DNA of 64,000 nt, taken from assembly GCA_043753895.1 (NCBI GenBank), contig JAYUWK010000083.1, forward strand, positions 1-64,000, read 5' to 3'. The stretch is from WLMZ01 sp043753895. Lineage in GTDB: Bacteria > Actinomycetota > Acidimicrobiia > Acidimicrobiales > Ilumatobacteraceae. Position 1 is the first letter of the stretch. Each line of letters begins with the position of its first letter. Of the stretch, positions 34,033-43,801 are shown piece by piece. The notes under the pieces were generated by a model. The model did not search any database, had not been told where the DNA came from, and worked only from the letters and a program-made list of their open reading frames with translations. A program made the position numbers and the translations under genes.

Positions 34033-37000
34033 GACCGGCTCCCCATGGCAAACAGATCGTCCAACGCGCTGACGGTTGCTGTGGGCGGCTTCCACGAGAA
34101 CACGCCGTGTGCCACGCCGTCGACGGTCGGCGTATTCGGGCCGACCATGCCGCGCACGAACAGGTAGCCGATGCCACCGAGATGCTGATCGGGGTCGTAG
34201 GAATCGCCCAGGCGCCATCGCAGATAACGATGCACCGCCACGGAGTACAACAGCGCCTGCAGTGGATAGCGATGCTCTCCCATGGCGTGCACGAGCAGCG
34301 TGGGATGATAGGCGGCGACGGCATCAGGCGTACCGGGCCGGTGGAGCCGATTGGTCTTGTAGTCGATGACGAGATAGCGGTGATCGTTGCCGTGGGGCAC
34401 GCGCAGGACCGCGTCGATGGATCCGTTCATCCACCCGGCGATCGTGATCGGCGCCGTCTGCGCACCGAGCTGTGCCGCGAAGGGCCGGAGCGCATCGTTG
34501 GTCGGAAGCGTGTCGAGCAGAATCTCGGCGATGGCGCGAGTGGGTAGGTGACCCTGCGGGCCAGCGACGCCACCGTTGAGTGCCATGTCGAAGGTGAGCT
34601 CGGCCAGCCGGTCGGCGGGAGAGAAGTCGTGAAGGCTGCGGTGATCGAACAGCGGGCCGAGTGGCGTGTGGAGTGCAGCAATGAGTCCGCTGATGATGGG
34701 CGTGGGATCCAGGCTGAGGCCGGCGCGTTGCATGTGGACACGTACCAGCGAGCGCAGATCACCGGTGAGATCGGAGGCGGTGAAGTCGAGTTCTTCGAGC
34801 ACGGTGTGCACGAATGTGCCGAAGGTGGTTCCGGCGGCGACCTGGGCGAGGTGGGCCACGAGCAGATCTGCACTCGCCGACTCGGTGGCCGACGCCGATG
34901 GGGTGGGCGTGGTGATCATCGTGCCGTCGGTGGACGAGGATGGCTCATCTGCTCCACCCCGGGCATGTGCTACGGGCAGGTTCCATTCGAGGTCGGATCC
35001 GTTGGTGTGTGCGTCGATGGCAGCGCTCAATCGTGTGAACGACCAACGCTTCCACGCCGGGTCGGCTATGGGGCCGCGGCCGCGAGTGGACGCAGTCGCG
35101 AGGTGGGCCTCGGCAGATGTGTCGTACCCTGCCCAGCGCGTGGGGTCAATTCGCTCGGGGAGTTCGTGCACCGCGATGGCCCCTTCGCTGGTGTATGCGA
35201 GATCGTGGATCTGTGCGATCGCGGCTTCGGCGGTGGTGGATTCATACGGTGGGTCAGCGACGCGTAGACCGCCCCTCGCCCCGAGCCACACGTGTGGTGG
35301 GGTGTTCTCGACCGGGCCATCACCGCTGCGATCGAGGAGAACCCGCGCGAGCGCGGAGGTGTTGGCCTTCTTCGTGGCAGCCCACCACACCTCGAGCCGA
35401 TGCTGGGCGCGGGTGAGCGCAACGTAGAGCAGCCGAAGGGCATCGCCGTCGGTGTCGACCTGGGCGTGGCGTTTGCGGGCCTTCTGGTCCTGCGCGGTGG
35501 TCTTGTCGCCGGGAACGAAAGGCCCGTCGTCCCATGGCGCGACCGATGCGATGTCGAGCGTGCGATAGCCGTTCTCGTCGGTGAACGAATAGGGCCGGCG
35601 CGAGCTCGGTCGGGCCTTGAATCCGAACGGAACGAGCACGATGGGGTATTCGAGCCCCTTGGCAGAGTGGATGGTGGTGATCTGCACCGCCTTCGCATCA
35701 GAGTCGATGCGGCGCATTGTGGCCTCGCTGAGGTCATCATCCGCCGCGATCATTTCGTCGAGTACGCGAAGTACCTGCGTGGGCTCGCAGCTGTTGCCGT
35801 GCAGCGCCGACGTGAGGATTTCCGCGACGTGGTCGAGATCGGTGAGGTGGCGATCACCATCGGGCCGGGCAAGCAGGGTGACGAGTAGCGACGAGTGCGA
35901 TTTCTGTTCGTCGTAGAACGCGGCGAGCCCATGGCGGTGCAGCCGATCGGCCATGACAGCGACCCGTTCCTGCAGACCGGCGAGTACCGCGTCGGCGCGT
36001 TCGCCGCACAGATCGAGCGGGTCGGTGGGCAGGAACCAGCCCAATGCAGCCGCACGTACCGCCGAGGCTTGGTGAGGGCGGGCTACAGCGGTGAGCAGCA
36101 GTCGCCATTGCGTGACGGCGGGCGTCTGGAGAACCGAACCGGTTCGCGTACGCACCGCGGGTATACCGCTGCGCCGCAACGCCGCAGCCACATTCTGCGC
36201 TTCGGCATGCGAGGGGACGAGCACGGCGATGTCACCGGGACGTACCTGTCGGGTGACGCTGGTTTTGTCGGCGCGCGTCGTGGTGATCGTGTCGTTGTCG
36301 AGCAGGTCGATGGTGCGTGCAACGAGGTCGTTGACGACGAGCTGGCGAACCTTGGGCATGGCCAGGTGCGACCCGTCCGCAGATATCAGATCGGGGTGCT
36401 GGGGTACGACACGCAGTTGGATGGATGGCCCGTGACCGAGGGCATTGACTGGGGCTGAGGGCGCGGCGCTGACCGGTGAGAACGCAATGCGGGGATCGCC
36501 GAGCGTGGCGCCGTCGAAGAGATGCCCGAAACCAGCGATCAACTGCTGGTCGGAGCGATGGTTCACCGAAAGGCTCCGCGCCGGAGACTCTTCGACAGCG
36601 CGAAGATAGGCGTGGACATCGGCGCCGCGAAAACGGTAGATGGCCTGCTTCGGGTCGCCGACGGTGACGAGAACGCCCCGTGCGAACGCTCTACTGAAGA
36701 CGTCCCATTGCAGGCGATCGGTGTCCTGGAACTCATCGACCAGCACGACGCCGTACCGTTGTGCGAGTTGGTCGGCTACGGCGGCACCCGTTTGGGGGTG
36801 GATGATGGCGCTGTGCAGTCCGGCGATGATGGCGTCGTAGCCGACCTCTCCGCGGGCTGACTGACGCTGTTTGATCAACTCACACGTGCGTTGTACGAGT
36901 TCGGCCCATCGCTGTGCCATTTCGTTGAGCCCGGAGTCCGGGATGAGCCTCGAGCCGGGGTTCGAGAGCACAGCCGTGACGGCGTCGAACAGTTCGGTCT

Positions 37001-37598
37001 CTACCTTGCTGGGCGTCAGGAGATCCTTGGGTTTCGAGTTTGGCTTGCGCGGTGAGAGTGACGTGGGGTCGTTGGCGAGTTCGGTGACGAGCACATCGCG
37101 ACAGACCTCGCGCACGATGTCTGAGGTGTTCTCCACGAGAATGGCATCGGGGTCACCACCAGCCCGGAGACCGAGTTGGCCGAGGGCCTGCTGACAGAAG
37201 CCGTGGATGGTCGTGATGGTGAGCTCGTCGAATCGGGTGATGGCCTCGGCGAGGCGTCGTTCGCGCGTCAGGCGTTCGTCGGGGCTGATGGGGTCGGTTT
37301 CGGTGCCGCAGAGCGCTGCGATCCATGTGTGCTCGCGGGCTGCCTGATTCGTGCCGGCCAGCGCCTGTGCGGCCAGGCTGAGCGATTCCCTGGTTCGCTC
37401 GCGGAGCTCATTGGCCGCGGCGCGGGTAAAGGTGACGACCAGAATCTGATCAACGGCAGTGCCGCGCTCGGCGATGAAACGAGCAATGAGCGCGGTGAGC
37501 GAATAGGTCTTGCCGGTACCGGCGCTCGCCTCGAGCACGGTACGACCCGATGGCAGCGGACCGGTGATGTCGAACACGGTGTGATCGGGGGTACTCAT
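34029..37598 (-). CDS. recB: Exodeoxyribonuclease V subunit beta (RecB helicase-nuclease)
   Basis: A 1189-residue protein from ATG 37598, overlapping recC (ATGA). Walker A LEASAGTGKTYSLTAL is at the N-terminus (about residues 22-37). Helicase motif II is LVDEFQDTDRLQWDVF and motif III GDPKQAIYRFRGADV. A TIHSAKGLEYPIVLVPFGF motif lies near residue 640. The C-terminal nuclease has VIDYKTNRL near residue 1075, whose Asp and Lys belong to the PD-(D/E)XK active site, and YLFVRGMVGPN near the end. This is the 3'-5' motor and only nuclease of RecBCD. Length matches the family. Confidence 0.95.
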   Translation of the reverse strand: MSTPDHTVFDITGPLPSGRTVLEASAGTGKTYSLTALIARFIAERGTAVDQILVVTFTRAAANELRERTRESLSLAAQALAGTNQAAREHTWIAALCGTETDPISPDERLTRERRLAEAITRFDELTITTIHGFCQQALGQLGLRAGGDPDAILVENTSDIVREVCRDVLVTELANDPTSLSPRKPNSKPKDLLTPSKVETELFDAVTAVLSNPGSRLIPDSGLNEMAQRWAELVQRTCELIKQRQSARGEVGYDAIIAGLHSAIIHPQTGAAVADQLAQRYGVVLVDEFQDTDRLQWDVFSRAFARGVLVTVGDPKQAIYRFRGADVHAYLRAVEESPARSLSVNHRSDQQLIAGFGHLFDGATLGDPRIAFSPVSAAPSAPVNALGHGPSIQLRVVPQHPDLISADGSHLAMPKVRQLVVNDLVARTIDLLDNDTITTTRADKTSVTRQVRPGDIAVLVPSHAEAQNVAAALRRSGIPAVRTRTGSVLQTPAVTQWRLLLTAVARPHQASAVRAAALGWFLPTDPLDLCGERADAVLAGLQERVAVMADRLHRHGLAAFYDEQKSHSSLLVTLLARPDGDRHLTDLDHVAEILTSALHGNSCEPTQVLRVLDEMIAADDDLSEATMRRIDSDAKAVQITTIHSAKGLEYPIVLVPFGFKARPSSRRPYSFTDENGYRTLDIASVAPWDDGPFVPGDKTTAQDQKARKRHAQVDTDGDALRLLYVALTRAQHRLEVWWAATKKANTSALARVLLDRSGDGPVENTPPHVWLGARGGLRVADPPYESTTAEAAIAQIHDLAYTSEGAIAVHELPERIDPTRWAGYDTSAEAHLATASTRGRGPIADPAWKRWSFTRLSAAIDAHTNGSDLEWNLPVAHARGGADEPSSSTDGTMITTPTPSASATESASADLLVAHLAQVAAGTTFGTFVHTVLEELDFTASDLTGDLRSLVRVHMQRAGLSLDPTPIISGLIAALHTPLGPLFDHRSLHDFSPADRLAELTFDMALNGGVAGPQGHLPTRAIAEILLDTLPTNDALRPFAAQLGAQTAPITIAGWMNGSIDAVLRVPHGNDHRYLVIDYKTNRLHRPGTPDAVAAYHPTLLVHAMGEHRYPLQALLYSVAVHRYLRWRLGDSYDPDQHLGGIGYLFVRGMVGPNTPTVDGVAHGVFSWKPPTATVSALDDLFAMGSRS

Positions 37599-40500
37599 TC
37601 CGAGGACCCACCGTTGTCGGAGTATGTGTCGGCTTCGGCGTCGACAGCGAGGTCGGCCTCAGGCACGAACGCGTGGAAGGCTCCCCACAAGTCGTTGGCG
37701 AGCGACTCGGCTCGACCGTCGCCGTTCGGTGCAACGATGTCGTCGATGGTGAACTGACCCCACAGGAAACCCGTCGCCTCGTCGTGGAGATCGGATGCGA
37801 ACGTGGCGTCATCGACGGTCCCCGTGGCGTACAAGCTGTGACTGGAGTGATCGAACAGCGGCAGCGGCTCGCGCAGCGCCAGCAGGCGGATGTTCAGCGC
37901 CGTGGTGATCAGTTGTCGGGCCGCGTCGACTCGGTCGGGGGCGGTGGTGGGAATGAGCTCGATCGGCTTTGGTTTGCCATTGCTCTCGCCACGGGTAATC
38001 ACCAACGCTTGCCATGGCCGTGTTGGATCGGAGACCACCATCGCGGCGAGGTCGAGCGCTGCGGCGATCTTGTATCGCGGAGCCGGCCGCTTGAACTCCA
38101 CACGGATCAGCGTGTGATCGGCGATGTCGTGTACGGTATCGATCAGGCGCACCTCGGCAGCGGGCGTCGCATCGCAGACCAGCGCCAGATCGACGGGTTC
38201 GCTGACGGTGTGCATGATGAAGCCGCGCAAATCGGGCTTCGCGTCGAGCACCAGATCGACCTCGCGCTGCACTTCGTCGAGGGCCGCATCGGCGAGCGCG
38301 CCCGGTGGCAGGCCGCCGGCCAGTTGCTGGGCGGCGCGCCAGTGCTCGAGCTGATCGAGGCCCGACTCCGAGCGATGCTGCGCCAGGAGATCGGTGCCGA
38401 GACGCCACGTGGTCAGTGACGACACCGCGAGGGGGATGTCGTTGTCGATGTCTTCAACCCGTTGTGGGAGTCGGGCATCGACGCGGTCGTCGAGGTACGT
38501 GCGCGCAGGATGCGAACACGCGCCGGCGAGCTGACCGAGGGTGACCGTGGCCGGTACAACGGGTGACAGCACGGGGAAGTGGTTGGGTGCGTCGGCCGCG
38601 TTGCGACGGGCGAGTGCGGCGACACGCATGTCGTCGTCGAAACTGAATGGCGTCGGTTCGGCAACGAAGTTACGTTCGTCGTAGGCCTGGCGAGGATGGT
38701 GCTGCAGTACCGGCGAATCGGGCTTTGCCACGCCCTCTGAGCTGATCGCGGGCGCTGTCTGAATGGTAGAGGCGATGACATCGAACAACTCAGAGAGTTG
38801 CACAGGCGGTGGCACAGGACGATTCGTGGTGATGTCGCTGCCGTCGCACGTGATGATGAAGTGCTCGCCGGCGCTCATGAGTGCATCGAGGAGGAGGTGC
38901 CGGCCCTCGACGCGCGGATCGCGCTCACCAACACATGGATGCGTGCCGAGGACATCGTCACCGTCGCTGCCGCCTGCGCGAAGGCTTGATTCGTCGAGAC
39001 CCAACACGCAGACAACGCGGAAGGCAAGACTGCGCACGGGCACCATCGCGGTGACGGTGACGGCACCGGAACGAAGGCTCAGTCGGCCACGTTGCGCGCC
39101 GAGCAGGCTCTTCAGCAGGGCTCGGATGTCGGGCAGTGCCAACAACACGTTCGACGCTTTGCCGTTCACGGTGGACTGACCACGTAGATCGGCAATGGTC
39201 TCGAGTACGTGGGCGAGCTGCCAAGCGTCGTCGGGTTCGGTGGCGCACAGCGAACCGACAATGGCCGTGATGATGTCGATCCATTCGTTGGCGCAGTGTT
39301 GACCGGAGGTGGTGGAGCGGGCAATGCGGAGGCGTGCGACGAGTTCGCTCAGCAGACCGGCGGTACGCATGCTCTGTGCATCGATGTCGTCGAAGGGGAC
39401 GATGTGGCTGGGGCCGATGCGCGGGCTGGGTGCAGGCATCGCAGCGCCGAGCAGGAGTCGATCGAGCGTGGTAGACCATGTGCCCGCGGTGATCTCAGCC
39501 GGAACCCAGTCGCTGCGTTGTTCGGCATCGAGGCCCCAGCTGGTGCCGAGATCGGTGACCCATTGATCGATCAGTGTGATGTCGTCGGCAGTGAGCCCCA
39601 ACGCTTTGCGCACCGGAGCCAGGGCGCCTAGCCCCAACAGATCTGAGGCTGTGCACCGGCCGGAAACGATGGCAAGCAGAGCCGTGAGCGCAGCGGCTAC
39701 GGGGTTCTCGGCGCCCAGCGACAGATCGCTGACCTGGACCGGCACGGGGAAGCTGCCGCGTTGGAACACCGAGGCAACGAGCGGCGCAAAACGGGCCAGA
39801 TCGGGACAGATCACCACGACCTCGTGTGGTGCGAGCGTGGCATCTGCGGCAAAGAGGTGACCGAGCGCGTCGCGAAGCACTTCGAGTTGGCGGGTGGTGC
39901 CATGACACGCGTGCACCTGCACACTGGTGTCGTCGTGACGCAATTCGAACGAGCTGTCGCCGCGGAGATCGTTGGTGATGTCGTTCTGCAATCTCGTGAG
40001 CAACGACGGAACCGCCGGCGCCGCGGCTGATGAGTCGCGCTCGTGCAGCGCGAACCGTGCAGGTACACCCTTGATCAAGGCGGTGGCCTCCATCGACGAG
40101 CGAGCCCACGAGCGCAGCAGCGGGTGCTGCACAGCGGCGGTGGCGTCGCAGTTGCCGCGCGCCACCAACCGACCCCCCAACTGTTGCCGACACGATTGCC
40201 ACGCCGCAGCAGACGGATGCACGAGATAGACGTGCACGTCGCGCACAGCGGCCAACGCTTGGAGCACGCTCAACTGGCCCGGCGCAATCGCGCTCACGCC
40301 GAACAGCGCGACGCGTTCGGGAAGCCGTGGTTCGAGGCGACCGTGACGAAGATCGTTGAGCAGTTCTGGAAGCAGCTCTGCCTGTGTTGGCGTGTCGACG
40401 AGTGCTCGGACCTGGCGCCACAACGTCGGTTGCCATAACTGGTCGGGCGGTAACGGCACCACAGCGTCGTTCTCGTCGAGCGTGCCGTCACCGTCGAGCC

Positions 40501-40969
40501 CGAGTTGCCAGTGCTGCAGGATCTGGGGCCGGTTGTTCGCGTAACGATCGAACAGGTCGGCGATACGACGCGCGGTCGCAAGGCGTCCGCGTGCCGGCAC
40601 CCCATCGGCAACCAGCGGGTAGCCGGGAACACCGTCGGGCGTGGTCTCGAGCGCGGTGAGCACCGCCCAGGTGAGGTGATCGATATCCCACGGGTCGTCG
40701 TCGACGAGTCGTTGCCCCAACGCCGCCCGCACGAACTGGCCGGGGAACACCATCTGGATGTTGGCCGACACGCCGTCGCCGCGACCAGTGGCGCCGAGGC
40801 TGAGCGCGAGCCGTTGCTGCAGCCAGTCGCGCACACCGGCGGTAGGAACCGCGATCACCTCAGACGCGAACACATCGGCCAATGGCGCAGCGAGCACCGA
40901 GACCAACGAGTCGGTCAACGGCAAGAGGTGCGGGCCATGGTGGATGTGCAGAGCCAAGGTTTTCCTCAT
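37595..40969 (-). CDS. recC: Exodeoxyribonuclease V subunit gamma (RecC)
   Basis: A 1124-residue protein from ATG 40969; an upstream in-frame ATG at 41032 is less likely. N-terminal LHIHHGPHLLPLTDSLVSVLA and EVIAVPTAGVRDWLQQRLAL fit RecC, as does GLDESSLRAGGSDGDDVLG in the C-terminal half. It is a degenerate helicase-like scaffold that recognises Chi and guides the unwound strand. The Chi-like sequence used by this organism cannot be predicted. It heads the recC-recB-recD-sulP operon, all joined by 4-bp overlaps. Confidence 0.92.
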   Translation of the reverse strand: MRKTLALHIHHGPHLLPLTDSLVSVLAAPLADVFASEVIAVPTAGVRDWLQQRLALSLGATGRGDGVSANIQMVFPGQFVRAALGQRLVDDDPWDIDHLTWAVLTALETTPDGVPGYPLVADGVPARGRLATARRIADLFDRYANNRPQILQHWQLGLDGDGTLDENDAVVPLPPDQLWQPTLWRQVRALVDTPTQAELLPELLNDLRHGRLEPRLPERVALFGVSAIAPGQLSVLQALAAVRDVHVYLVHPSAAAWQSCRQQLGGRLVARGNCDATAAVQHPLLRSWARSSMEATALIKGVPARFALHERDSSAAAPAVPSLLTRLQNDITNDLRGDSSFELRHDDTSVQVHACHGTTRQLEVLRDALGHLFAADATLAPHEVVVICPDLARFAPLVASVFQRGSFPVPVQVSDLSLGAENPVAAALTALLAIVSGRCTASDLLGLGALAPVRKALGLTADDITLIDQWVTDLGTSWGLDAEQRSDWVPAEITAGTWSTTLDRLLLGAAMPAPSPRIGPSHIVPFDDIDAQSMRTAGLLSELVARLRIARSTTSGQHCANEWIDIITAIVGSLCATEPDDAWQLAHVLETIADLRGQSTVNGKASNVLLALPDIRALLKSLLGAQRGRLSLRSGAVTVTAMVPVRSLAFRVVCVLGLDESSLRAGGSDGDDVLGTHPCVGERDPRVEGRHLLLDALMSAGEHFIITCDGSDITTNRPVPPPVQLSELFDVIASTIQTAPAISSEGVAKPDSPVLQHHPRQAYDERNFVAEPTPFSFDDDMRVAALARRNAADAPNHFPVLSPVVPATVTLGQLAGACSHPARTYLDDRVDARLPQRVEDIDNDIPLAVSSLTTWRLGTDLLAQHRSESGLDQLEHWRAAQQLAGGLPPGALADAALDEVQREVDLVLDAKPDLRGFIMHTVSEPVDLALVCDATPAAEVRLIDTVHDIADHTLIRVEFKRPAPRYKIAAALDLAAMVVSDPTRPWQALVITRGESNGKPKPIELIPTTAPDRVDAARQLITTALNIRLLALREPLPLFDHSSHSLYATGTVDDATFASDLHDEATGFLWGQFTIDDIVAPNGDGRAESLANDLWGAFHAFVPEADLAVDAEADTYSDNGGSSE

Positions 40970-41086
40970 GGTGAGCGCTCGTCGAGCGTTGGTGGCCGCC
41001 GTTCGCACGGCATTGCTGCCATTTGACCACATGGGTGCGACAACGCTGGCGGGCGCTGCACGAGTGCGCTCTGTCCTTGAGCGTGA

Positions 41087-41434
41087 TCAGAGGGCGAGGT
41101 GAAGCCGCAACGCCTCGTCAAGCGCCGCTTGCAGTTCGCTCGTCATCAGCCCAACTCGCTGGCCCACGCGCTCGACGGCGATAGAGCGCACTTGTTCTGC
41201 TTGTGCCTTGGAATCGACGGCAAGCCCCGTGATCCGGGCGGGCAGCAGCACTTGAAAGGGATAGACCCGATCGGTGTTCGACGTGACTGGCACAACCGTT
41301 ACAACACCGCGGCCGAGCCGAACGGCGGTGTTGTTTGCTCCGTCGTTACTCACGACGACTGCGGGCCGTCGCTTGTCGGCCTCGCTGCCACGCACGGGTT
41401 CGAGGTCGACAAGCCTGATCTCACCGCGATGCAT
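41087..41434 (-). CDS. MazF/PemK-like toxin (endoribonuclease)
   Basis: A 115-residue protein from ATG 41434. MHRGEIRLVDLEPVRGSEADKRRPAVVVSND is the classic start of MazF-type toxins, and the central VVTVVPVTSNTDRVYPFQVLL and VDSKAQAEQVRSIAVERVG complete the fold. MazF cleaves mRNA at short sequences and is neutralised by the cognate antitoxin. Its start lies inside the 3' end of the antitoxin gene (14-bp overlap), the usual toxin-antitoxin layout. Confidence 0.88.
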   Translation of the reverse strand: MHRGEIRLVDLEPVRGSEADKRRPAVVVSNDGANNTAVRLGRGVVTVVPVTSNTDRVYPFQVLLPARITGLAVDSKAQAEQVRSIAVERVGQRVGLMTSELQAALDEALRLHLAL

Positions 41435-41651
41435 CAGCTTGCCCGTCGCCGGTGGCTGCTTCCCACAATGCGCTGTCGGCACTCGTGGCCCACTCCTCCC
41501 ACGCGTCCTCGTACGCAGAGCCGAGTTCGGATGCTCTGAGCAACCGAACTGCCTTGTGAAGGACTGCTGAGCGCGAAGCGAAACCTTGTCGGTCTGCGTA
41601 CGTGTCGAGGAACTCGACGTCGTTGTCGGGGAGACTCACGCTGACTTTCAT
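41421..41651 (-). CDS. Ribbon-helix-helix antitoxin partner of the MazF-like toxin
   Basis: A 76-residue protein. MKVSVSLPDNDVEFLDTYADR and SRSAVLHKAVRLLRASEL fit a MetJ/Arc-type RHH DNA-binding fold, followed by an acidic Glu/Trp-rich tail (YEDAWEEWA) that would wrap the toxin. It precedes the toxin gene and overlaps it by 14 bp. RHH antitoxins repress their own operon. Confidence 0.85.
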   Translation of the reverse strand: MKVSVSLPDNDVEFLDTYADRQGFASRSAVLHKAVRLLRASELGSAYEDAWEEWATSADSALWEAATGDGQADASR

Positions 41652-41705
41652 ACCAAGATGCTACCTTCGTTCCCACTTTGGTAGCAAGCAAGGAGGAGGC
41701 CGGCG

Positions 41706-42173
41706 TCAGTCGTCGTCGGCTTCAATCCCCAACGCAGCCATTCGAGCAACGTTGTCCTGCATGGATTGCAGGACAACCGGTCCATGCCCGTGCCACATCC
41801 AGAGCTCGCCGATGACGCGCACGGGTTCCTTCGAGCGATACGACTTCGTCGGGTTGCCCGGGAACTTCTTGTCGGTCAGATTCGGGTCATCCTCGATCGG
41901 TCCGGTCGGTTCAACGATGTAAATCCTGCCGGCGCCCTCGCCCTGCGCCAGTTCTGCCCCCCACACTGCTGCGTCCAATGTGGCGGCCATATAGACGTGG
42001 TTTGCGCTCCGAGCTGAACCAAAGTTGGAGCGAAAGCCGGGCTCGATCAGGTCGCCGGCTTGCAACTGCGCACGTGTGCCATGGAAGTACAGAGTCGGTA
42101 CGACGAACGGAAGCGGCGGCTGCCCGGTGATGGCGTCAGGCCGGTCACCGTCTGGTGATGATGATGCGTCCAC
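41706..42173 (-). CDS. arr: NAD+-rifampin ADP-ribosyltransferase (Arr)
   Basis: A 155-residue protein matching the Arr family, which inactivates rifamycins by ADP-ribosylation of the 23-hydroxyl. Catalytic-type residues are visible: His in LYFHGTRAQL, Tyr in HVYMAATLD and Asp in EDDPNLTDKKFPGNPTKSYR. AVWGAELAQGEGAGRIYIVEPTGP in the middle is characteristic. The family is usually about 140 residues, so the N-terminus (MDASSSPDGDRPD) may be longer than real. Chromosomal arr is common in Actinobacteria. Whether this gene is expressed or gives resistance cannot be told. Confidence 0.9.
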   Translation of the reverse strand: MDASSSPDGDRPDAITGQPPLPFVVPTLYFHGTRAQLQAGDLIEPGFRSNFGSARSANHVYMAATLDAAVWGAELAQGEGAGRIYIVEPTGPIEDDPNLTDKKFPGNPTKSYRSKEPVRVIGELWMWHGHGPVVLQSMQDNVARMAALGIEADDD

Positions 42174-42221
42174 TGCGATGAGTATGCATGGTTCTTACCC
42201 GCTCGTGCAGCAGCGACTCCT

Positions 42222-42521
42222 ATGCTCGCGCATGTGGAGCTCGAATTCAGCGGCGAGATCATCTACTGGCGTGGCCCGTCACCGTTTCATTTCGTTACCG
42301 TGCCCGACGAGCAGAGCGCCGCGATCGAGGCGGTCTCGGCGATGGTCACGTACGGCTGGGGCGTGATCCCGGTGAAGGCTCGGATTGGGAACACGGACTT
42401 CCAGACGTCACTGTTCCCCAAGGGCGACTTGTACCTCGTGCCGGTGAAGGTCGCGGTACGCAAAGCCGAGCAACTCGAACTCGGCGACCGGGTAACCATC
42501 CGCCTCAACCTCAGTATCTGA
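42222..42521 (+). CDS. DUF1905 domain protein
   Basis: A 99-residue beta-rich protein, MLAHVELEFSGEIIYWRGP... to DRVTIRLNLSI. FHFVTVPDEQSAAI and WGVIPVKARIG fit DUF1905, found alone or fused to a YdeI/OmdA-type domain. The function is unknown. A second DUF1905 protein is encoded at 50877-51170. It is divergent from the arr gene. Confidence 0.75.
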   Translation: MLAHVELEFSGEIIYWRGPSPFHFVTVPDEQSAAIEAVSAMVTYGWGVIPVKARIGNTDFQTSLFPKGDLYLVPVKVAVRKAEQLELGDRVTIRLNLSI

Positions 42522-42548
42522 AGGGTGCGGGACAGTCCAACGGTTCCG

Positions 42549-43799
42549 CTACATGCTGACGTTGTTGATCCGGTGGGTGAGGTAACGCTGTTCGGATTCG
42601 TTGGTTGCCAAGTCGAGTGCGACTGCGAACGCGTTGGCCGCTTCCGCGCGGTGGCCGAGTTGTTCGAGGAGATCGCCTCGGGTGGCGTGGAACAAGTGGT
42701 GGCGGTCGAGTTGGACAGTTCCGAGCGCGTCGAGTCCGGCTTGGGGTCCATTGAGTTCGGCGAGGGCGACGGCTCGGTTGAGCCAGACGACGTCGGTTGG
42801 TTGGCGGGCGTAGAGCTGGTCGTAGAGCGCGACGATTTGGCCCCAGTCGGTCTGTTCGGCGGTGAGCGCGTCGGCGTGAACGGCAGCGATCGCGGCCTGG
42901 ATCTGGTATGGGCCGGGTTCGTTGCGGCGAAGGCTGGAGCGCACACGGGTGTGGCCCTCGTCGATCTGATCACGGTTCCACAACGCGCGGTCCTGGTTCG
43001 CGAGTCGGATGAGGTTCCCGTCGTGATCGGTGCGCGCTGCTCGTCGCGCGTCGGTGAGGAGCAGCAGCGCAAGGAGTCCGTTCACTTCGGGTTCGTCGGG
43101 CAGCAGTTCGAACAGAACGCGCGCCAGTCGGAGTGCTTCGGTTGCGAGATCGACGCGAACGAGCACGGGTCCGGCGGTAGCGGTATGTGCCTCGTTGTAG
43201 ATCAGATAGATCGTGGTGAGTACGGCGGGAAGCGCGTCGGGGAGTTCGGCTTTGGTCGGGATGCGGTACGTGAAATGGTTGTCCCTGATCTTGCGTTTGG
43301 CGCGCACAATCCGTTGGGCGATGGTTGCTTCGGGCGCGAGAAAGGCTCAGGCGATCTCGACGGTGTCGAGTCCACCGAGAAGACGCAGGGTGAGTGCGAC
43401 TTGGGTGTCTGGTGCGAGAGCGGGATGACAACACAGAAACATCAGCCGCAGCTGGTCATCGGGAACGACGTCGACATCTCCAAGGTCAGAGTGCATGGTC
43501 GGTTCCGGGTCGTGGATGAGCTGGGCAGCGCGGTGGCGTTCTTCACGGGTTGACTCGCGTCGAAGGCGGTCGATCGCCCGGTTCCGTGCAGTCGTGGTGA
43601 TCCAGCCGCCCGGGTTCGGTGGAATCCCGGTCTTGGGCCACGTCTCGGCGGCGATGGCGAACGCTTCGGCAACGGCATCTTCGGCGAGATCGACACTGTT
43701 GAGTACACGGATCATCGTGGCGGTGCAGCGGCCGACCTCGCGACGAAACACCGAAGCAATCTGGTCGCTGATTGCCGCCGCCACGTCGCGGTCCGGCAT
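42549..43799 (-). pseudogene. ECF sigma factor (ECF42-like) with an in-frame TGA
   Basis: From ATG 43799 the frame encodes a sigma2 domain (VFRREVGRCTATMIRVL... DAVAEAFAIAAETWP), an Arg-rich linker and the start of sigma4 (MFLCCHPALAPDTQVALTLRLLGGLDTVEIA), then meets TGA at 43349-43347. The same frame continues without break: AFLAPEATIAQRIVRAKRKIR, then the long C-terminal extension of ECF42 sigma factors (LIYNEAH, LLLLTDARRAART, YQIQAAIAAVHA, a TPR-like WLNRAVALAEL) to 42549. A CGA-to-TGA change would explain it, since the usual residue there is Arg. Without readthrough the helix-turn-helix of sigma4 is lost. The YCII partner gene lies 2 bp upstream. Confidence 0.85.
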
Positions 43800-43801
43800 C
43801 G

